Part shown: in pieces, positions 1 to 64,000 of the stretch
Layout of the letters: every line of letters begins with the position of its first letter
How positions within the stretch are numbered: the first letter of the stretch is position 1
Source of the DNA: Larimichthys crocea
Lineage: Eukaryota > Chordata > Actinopteri > Sciaenidae
Assembly (NCBI RefSeq): GCF_000972845.2
Contig: NC_040018.1
Coordinates: 18,244,368-18,308,367, forward strand
Reading direction: 5' to 3'
Length of the DNA stretch: 64,000 bases
Made by a program: the position numbers and the translations under genes
Notes under the pieces: model-generated
What the model was told of the DNA's origin: nothing
The model's input: only the letters and a program-made list of their open reading frames with translations
The model's database searches: none

Positions 1-3000
1 TAAATAAATTTGGAAACATTCTACAAAATCAGTATCAACCCAAATCCAGCTTAGCGTTAATCACTTCAGGGAGACATGTAACATCTTTCAACATGTTGAT
101 TTGATCAGAAATACAGAGGATTGGTTTGACAACTAACAAATAAAAAAAGTAAAACTATAACAGAAGAGAAACAATCATAAAAAAGAGCACCTTTCTTCCA
201 TATGTTGTTTGTAGATTAATGTACAGCAGATGATAAGAAATATCATCGTTCTGACAATGAAAAGTTACAATCAAAACGGGAAATTCAACTCTGTCATTGG
301 GGACTTCACTTATAAATATCTTTTATGCACCTGTGAAATATGGTATGTATATTTCCTCTCTAAAAACACGGACGTTTAAGACCTTTGACGAGTTGTAGAC
401 TCTTTGAATTTATGCTATTTGTAGCGCAGAATCTATAAATCTATAAATGTGTATAAAGACATACAATGAGTATAATAACTGGGGCCAAAGCAGAAACATG
501 TCCCACAGTGAAATGAGTGCATGGTGAAGAGAAAAAGCAAGAGCAAACTAAACATGTCAAGCTTTTTCTTAAACATTTGCCATCAACCCACAAAAACCTT
601 CAGTCGTAACCTTCACTTGTTCGATCAATTTTTACTCTTTGTTGTAAAAGAAGATATTTTCCTGGAAATGAGCTGAAAAATGGGACACAACAATGGGGGA
701 AAAAAAGGTTGTTATCGTCATATTTTGTCTTTTTGACTGCTGAAACGGTAAAGATAATGATTGAGCCGAGCTGTATGGAAGGCAGTTATGTACAGCGAGT
801 TTATCAAAAAAGAGTCACCTACAGTTCTGAATTACTCAAATGTCCTTTTCATTTCATCGTTATTAAACCTAAAGATATACAGTATATTGTTTATTCTACA
901 GGAAAGTTACACAAATGATCCCTTTTTAAATACTTGTATGGTGTTTCTTCATTTAGATACTAAATATTTAATTATTTATGTATAGTTTGGTAAAGATGAA
1001 TACTGTAATTTGATCTTGGTGGTCTAGTTAAGTTTCTAGAAGAAGAGCCTTATATCCGGTTCGGTTCATTGGGAGAGAATCCGGTACCCAGAACCCCAGC
1101 GGACTGATCCGACAGACAGACAACATGGCCTCTACTCTACTCTGTGTTGTCTAAAGAAGAAGCACACGGCACAAGAACGGGAATCACCACAAGAAAAAGT
1201 ACACAGCAACGCCTTAGAGGACTCAACAGAGGAGGAAAGGACCGAACAGAAAGAGGACTTTAAACAAAAACAGATAAAAACAAAGAAACAGGGTTTTTTC
1301 TTGACAGAAAAAACAGCGAACATGAAACACACATCGAGGCTGAACTACATTTTTTTTTCTTTTTTTTCTCGATTTTGTTTCCAATAAAATGTCTTATGTT
1401 AGAATTATAATCTGTATAATTTACAATATACAATGTTTAAGAAGGCTGAGAAAATACCCCTTACTAATAATACTGATGTTTGATACAGAGCGTGTGATGT
1501 TAGAGATCAACTACACTTAAACTGCAGCACTCCTCAGCTGTGACAAGTTGCCATTTTATATTAGATTGCACCGTCGTCTAGATTACACATTTTGGCATTC
1601 TTATTCGGCTTTAGAAATTACATAAATAATGATTTATTAAAAACAATTCATCAACTGTCTTCACCTGTTAAAGCTGTGATCAGTCAACCGCATAGTATGC
1701 AGTCCTGCTATAACAATGAAACACTGTTTCTTCACTCGACTGTACGATGTCAGACAGTTTCCTGTTAGCTCAGCTTTCCATGCCTTGCCCCTGAAACAGG
1801 CATTTTTTATGCTGAAAAAAAAAACACTTTAAAGTCTGTGTTGATACGAGTTTAATTAATTAAGTTAATTAAGTACACATTTTCAAAAATGCAATTTGAT
1901 GAGACCTCTGTGAGTTCATTTGAAACACAGGCAATGTTGTAGATTTTAAGTACAACACAAAGCTGAGAAACAAATGTATGTATATCAGTAAAACTGCCTG
2001 TATGGATGGATTCCCCTGTACAATTTACTCTAAAGGCTAACTATCATTAATTTAATCCATTTAGATTATATTTGGTAGGACTGTTGCTTTTATTACAACA
2101 CATCAACATTTCCCTTAAAATAAAGTGTCTAACAACAAGAAGTGGAATAGCGAGCTAACAAGAAACTGTTTGTTTTTTTTAAATTGGATGATATTTTGTT
2201 TTTGCATTTCGTACCATCTCCGTCAGCACAGATCAGATTATTCTGATGGTCCCCGCACTCGGCCACAAGAGGCTGAAGAAACACACATCTCAAAGACAAA
2301 AACTGTGTATTACTTAACAGTTGATTTTAAACAAAGGACTGTCTTGTTTTAATCAGATTAAAAGTGACAGCAAAAAGAGCCTGGTCACAAGAAAGGTGCA
2401 AACATCAGAACCGTGTGATAATGCAAATTAGATGTTGGATCTTTTAGCTGCTTGTGCTGCTTCTTCAACCCACATAATAACTATTCTTCACACAGCTTTT
2501 ATGTGAGAGCATTAACATCTCATGGTCCATATTTGTTCCTGCCTAACTGTCTCTAACAAAGGAAATATTGACCGATATCTAATAGCTTATGGCAAGTTAC
2601 ACAGAGAGAAAGAGAAGCTACAAACTCTCCTCAAATCCTCATCCTCTCTCTCCCAAATTTTAGACTGGCACGTTATGTTAATATTGCAGACTTAGTCCAT
2701 ATGCACAAACCCCTCCTTTAAAAACCACTATTGCTCAGAGTTTTCTAAGATAAACGCTGATTTGTTAATACATTATTACTTGTTATATTTATATATATAT
2801 GATAATTGCTGAAAGTGGTCAAGCTGATAGAAAAAAGGAAAGACATATTGATTGATTCAGTTTTAAGAAGACAATATTAATAACAAAAACAAAGCCATGT
2901 TATGTGTCATATACAGGATGACAGTTATTTACAACCCTAATACTGGTATCATCGCTAAGATTATTTTCAAGATAGAAATAAAGAAAAAAATAAGGAGTTT

Positions 3001-3270
3001 GAAAGCAACAATAGTTGTTCTTCAGTCAGTTTAGTCAGCACACCTTTCCTTCTGGTTTGTATTGCGTTGAGTGACTGAATCCCCCTCATCACTCCCTTAA
3101 TGACTCACAAAATATCTCTGTACTGATGCAAGAGATGAGCTGGAAGTTGTGAATGCAACAGAGCAACGAGGGAAGTACTGACGTGACTTTGCAGTTTTTG
3201 GAGTTTGGGTAATGAGCATGGACTGGACTATTCTTAATGGCACATTGACAGACTGAAATATCTACTGACT

Positions 3271-3302
3271 TGTGTGTGCGTGTGTGTGTGTGTGTGTGTG
3301 TG
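3271..3302. repeat. (TG)n microsatellite
   Basis: About 16 TG units with one C interruption. Confidence 0.9.
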
Positions 3303-3708
3303 GAGAGCTACAAACCCGGGCCACTACGAGGCTAGAAATGTTTCAAACAAACGTTCAATCACAAGAGGAGCGTCTGACAGAATAAATAGCATCACAGAGA
3401 ATGTGGACTGAGCCTACCAGCTGGACAAGCAGGGATCCATTCTTGACGGTATAAATCAAGTCTTATTTAGATATTTGTTAGTAAGATTTTTTTCACTTAT
3501 CAGCTCTGTCAACCAATCACACCTCGAGTGGTTTGGATATTTGAAAGCATTTTCAGCCATGTCGAGTGTGCAAACACTAATACTGTGTTAATACAGACAG
3601 GTTTGGGAGACCAGGGTCACCGGTACTCAACAAATAGTAACGCTGCAGTTGAAGTAGGGGAATCATGGGAAACTAGGAGCTGAATTCAGGGAGAATCAGA
3701 AAGTGTTT

Positions 3709-3845
3709 ACAGCAGTGGTTTCCAATCCTGGTCCTTCAAACATTGAGCCCTGCTGGTTTTCATAATGACCAGAAACATTTTAAAATAACTGGCGGAGCAG
3801 AAAACCAGCAGCACTCTCAAGGCCCAGCACTGAAAGCCACTGGTA
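3709..3845. mobile_element. MITE-like palindromic repeat remnant
   Basis: The left arm (CAGTGGTTTCCAATCCTGGT, then CCCTGCTGGTTTTC further in) is the imperfect reverse complement of the right arm (GAAAACCAGCAG ... CACTGAAAGCCACTGG). The pattern, 'ccaaccctggtcctt ... ccctgctggttttc' facing its inverse, is a familiar short non-autonomous element in teleost genomes. The arms are about 50 bp each around an AT-rich centre. It lies 750 bp past the stop codon, so it may be part of the 3' UTR as an RNA hairpin. Confidence 0.6.
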
Positions 3846-4597
3846 GATCATAGCAGAAACAGTTTTGGGTTGTGAAAGTAAGGTTTGCTGGCATCCTCTG
3901 AATGGATGAGCTCCATTCTTTGGCAGGGCAAATCTCCTCTTCTTTTCTTTCTGTCCATCCATCCAAACTTCATTGTACATGTAATTTGACAACAAACGTC
4001 ATTAATACTTCTTTAGTGTTCATTTTTTCTCCACTCGTCGTCTTCTTGAACACTTAAAAAAACTCTGTTTGGGGAAATTAGAGAGGGAAAAGGAGACACG
4101 AGTGCAGTCTTACAGTCTCTCAGGACTAAAATGAAGAGTTTTTAGTTTCTTTTAAATGTGTTCTCGTAAGTGTTTGTCATTAATAACATCTTAGTTGTTA
4201 TTAAATGCATAAGAGTTTTGCCATCTTCAATGTTCAGCGCCACCGTGGTAACTGGTAAGTGCCTGTTAATAGTTTTAAAAGGAAATCTTCCCTTGGTAAG
4301 AGGGGCGTCATGTCAGTTTGTCAGCATCTTCCCCAAAAACAAAAGGTCAAGTGAGCGCCTTTTTGCCAAAGACGGTGGAGGTTTAGAGGTTCGGGTAAGA
4401 GGTTTAGGTTACTTGTTTATTCATAGGGGGATGTGTCAGCAGACATACTTCAGGGACGTATTTCTGTGTGTGTGTGTGCGTGTGTGTTAGAATGTGTGCG
4501 TGTAAAAGAGCAAGAGGTCATTCAAAGTGAGAGTTTGAGTTGAAGCTCAGGTGGTTCAGACTGGCGTCAAGTTGTCCTTCCGTCTATTCTTACGTCC

Positions 4598-62517
<57,920 letters not shown>

Positions 62518-62704
62518 CTGTAGCCAGGGGCAAAGTGAGAGAAGGAGGGGTGAAAATACAGCCAGTGCAACGGAAAAAAGTAGAATAACTGCAGCTCAGA
62601 TATGGAGGGGATTAACTATTTACTATCAAGTAAAAGACACAAATTCTGATTAAGTTATTAGTTATTCAAATGTAAACATTAAGTGCACACATAAATCAAT
62701 TCAT

Positions 62705-62712
62705 TGACGTCA
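62705..62712. promoter_or_regulatory. Consensus CRE TGACGTCA
   Basis: A perfect palindromic cAMP response element 188 bp upstream of the exon 1 acceptor. Confidence 0.35.
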
Positions 62713-63738
62713 AAATAATGCAAACAATGTCAAACTACTTGAAAGAATGTAAAGAAAAGATAAATGTAGAGACAGTTTTTAAAAATAGGCGCACAAAGCT
62801 TCTGTTGTTTATGTTAATTATTCCCAAGTGCCTGAAACTACTTTTCTACTTTAATTCAAGTTAAGAATAAACACTTTAGCATTAAGCAGTTAACAAAAAT
62901 ATTAGCAAAGATCTTTCAATATTCAACACATTTTAAATTTAAGATGAACACGGAAGGACACAAACAGGGATACACAGAAAGAAGTTCCCACAAAGGCACA
63001 GAAAAACAAACACACATAACAAAAAAGTTCATTTTACAATAAATACAGTGTGATGCAATTTAATTGGAGACAATGTCATGAGTTACAAATGTAATAAATA
63101 TGCACAAAACACACACATAATCATTCAAACATACACTTCTTGCTGGTCTGTATTCCTGCAGTGGATATGACAAACAGCTACACTACACACAAACTGGTAT
63201 GAAACTACTTAGCACAAGCAACCCCGAGACAGGTAGGTATGCAGACGGAAAAATCAGGTCTGAAGACACTAAGAAAGACTGACTGACGCACAGGCCGACC
63301 TGCTGAGAGCACCGACAGGCCGACAGACACACAACTGTCAGCCAGACAGACAGATGCACAGACGACAGGTTGTGACTTTTAACCAGTACACAAGACTTTT
63401 GTCCTGGAATGTGTTAACAAATTTCTGACGAATACATCTGTCTGTGCGCAAATGCATCGGTGGATGCGTCAGACTGCTAACTGAAGCACGTCCCAGCTGT
63501 GTTTAATGTCAGAGAAGTTTTACCAGTTTTAGCCTCGGAAAAGGCTTTCAGACTGAGGGAATGTAAACGTAAAAGCACCAGAGGAGGGACTGCTATCCGT
63601 CAATCAACCCAAGCGCTGTCGTCAGGGGAGGAGCTGTTGTCGGGGTGATAAGGTCACCACAGGCAACAGAATCAAAATCACCCATCGCAAAACCTAATTA
63701 ATTAAATAACTTGCCGTGACAGGAAAAAAGGGACAGTA

Positions 63739-63754
63739 CTTATAGCTGACGTCA
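63739..63754 (-). promoter_or_regulatory. CRE abutting a TATA-like box
   Basis: On the sense strand TGACGTCA (63754-63747) is followed two bases later by TATAAG (63744-63739). A start site would be expected about 30 bp on, near 63710. No downstream donor was confidently assigned, so this is a candidate promoter only. Confidence 0.3.
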
Positions 63755-64000
63755 AGGAGGAGGAGGGAAGGCAGGGTCTGTAATAAAATTGGCTGGGTGG
63801 CCTACATTTAAACAAAACTATCAGGGGAGAATGGAGCGGGGCTGTTGGGAAGAAAAGCACTTTATTACAGGCGGACAAAATATAGAAAATACAGAAACCA
63901 ATTCAGGCTCAGGAACAGATGTCAGCACACAGAACTGGTAATAAAGCGATCCTTCTAAAATAATGTAAAATACATAAGAGATGCCTGCTGGCAACACTTG

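Larger units (their letters stand above)
1..4597 (-). other. esrrg 3' UTR and downstream flank
   Basis: No coding sequence is supported here. ESRRG transcripts in vertebrates carry long 3' UTRs, so part of this stretch is probably transcribed. Minus-strand AATAAA poly(A) signals are present at 4416-4421, 2089-2094, 1633-1638 and 890-895; the sequence alone does not say which is used. A hairpin-type MITE remnant lies at 3709-3845 and a (GT)n run at 3271-3302. The rest is AT-rich, with nothing else recognised. Confidence 0.5.
62518..64000 (-). other. Upstream flank of candidate exon 1
   Basis: No open reading frame or known repeat is supported here. It holds CRE palindromes at 62705-62712 and 63747-63754 and an extended AGGTCA half-site (ATAAGGTCA) at 63648-63656. 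It also has a gagac/acagac-rich low-complexity patch at 63270-63370 and AT-rich sequence at 62640-63060. Whether it is promoter or another intron cannot be settled without sequence past 64000. The acceptor in front of exon 1 implies at least one exon further upstream. Confidence 0.5.

Noticed and set aside
1132..1332. Small gene downstream of esrrg
   Set aside because: It is a short AT-rich frame with a Cys/Phe/Ser-rich translation and no start or termination context. It is more likely 3' UTR or flank.

Overview
This is vertebrate nuclear DNA, almost certainly from a ray-finned (teleost) fish. It is AT-rich and intron-dominated, full of (CA)n/(GT)n, (GA)n and tetranucleotide microsatellites, and carries remnants of tRNA-derived SINEs, LINE 3' tails and small DNA-transposon (MITE) repeats of types common in teleosts. 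No prokaryotic gene organisation is present.

One gene accounts for all supportable coding sequence. It is a teleost co-ortholog of ESRRG (estrogen-related receptor gamma, NR3B3), transcribed from the minus strand. Seven core coding exons run from 50029 down to the TGA at 4598-4600. Their phases join perfectly to give a 438-residue receptor, counted from the ATG at 50014-50016. The parts are an N-terminal region with the phospho-sumoyl motif IKTEPSSP (exon 2), zinc finger 1 (exon 2), zinc finger 2 (exon 3), the C-terminal extension and hinge (exon 4), and the ligand-binding domain with AF-2 (exons 5-8). An additional upstream exon at 62359-62517 has good splice sites. It is open in frame with exon 2 and could give a 495-residue form with an N-terminus I do not recognise. 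I cannot decide whether the gene is the a or b teleost duplicate.

Layout from low to high coordinate: 1-4597 is the 3' UTR and downstream flank with a hairpin MITE; 4598-4842 exon 8; a 4.5 kb intron; 9312-9474 exon 7; a 101 bp intron; 9576-9682 exon 6; a 19.9 kb intron holding most microsatellites, a SINE, a LINE tail and several CNE-like blocks; 29576-29737 exon 5; a 2.6 kb intron; 32338-32448 exon 4; a 10.9 kb intron; 43305-43421 exon 3; a 6.2 kb intron; 49605-50029 exon 2; a 12.3 kb intron; 62359-62517 exon 1; 62518-64000 upstream sequence with CRE motifs and a TATA-like element.

I see no second gene, no true tRNA or rRNA, and no CRISPR array or novel enzymatic system. The most interesting items are the unrecognised in-frame N-terminal exon, five unusual substitutions in otherwise near-invariant receptor positions, paired consensus CREs upstream of exon 1, G-quadruplex-capable sequences on the transcribed-sense strand, and several candidate conserved regulatory blocks. 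Comparisons with human ERRgamma are from memory of the family; no alignment was run.
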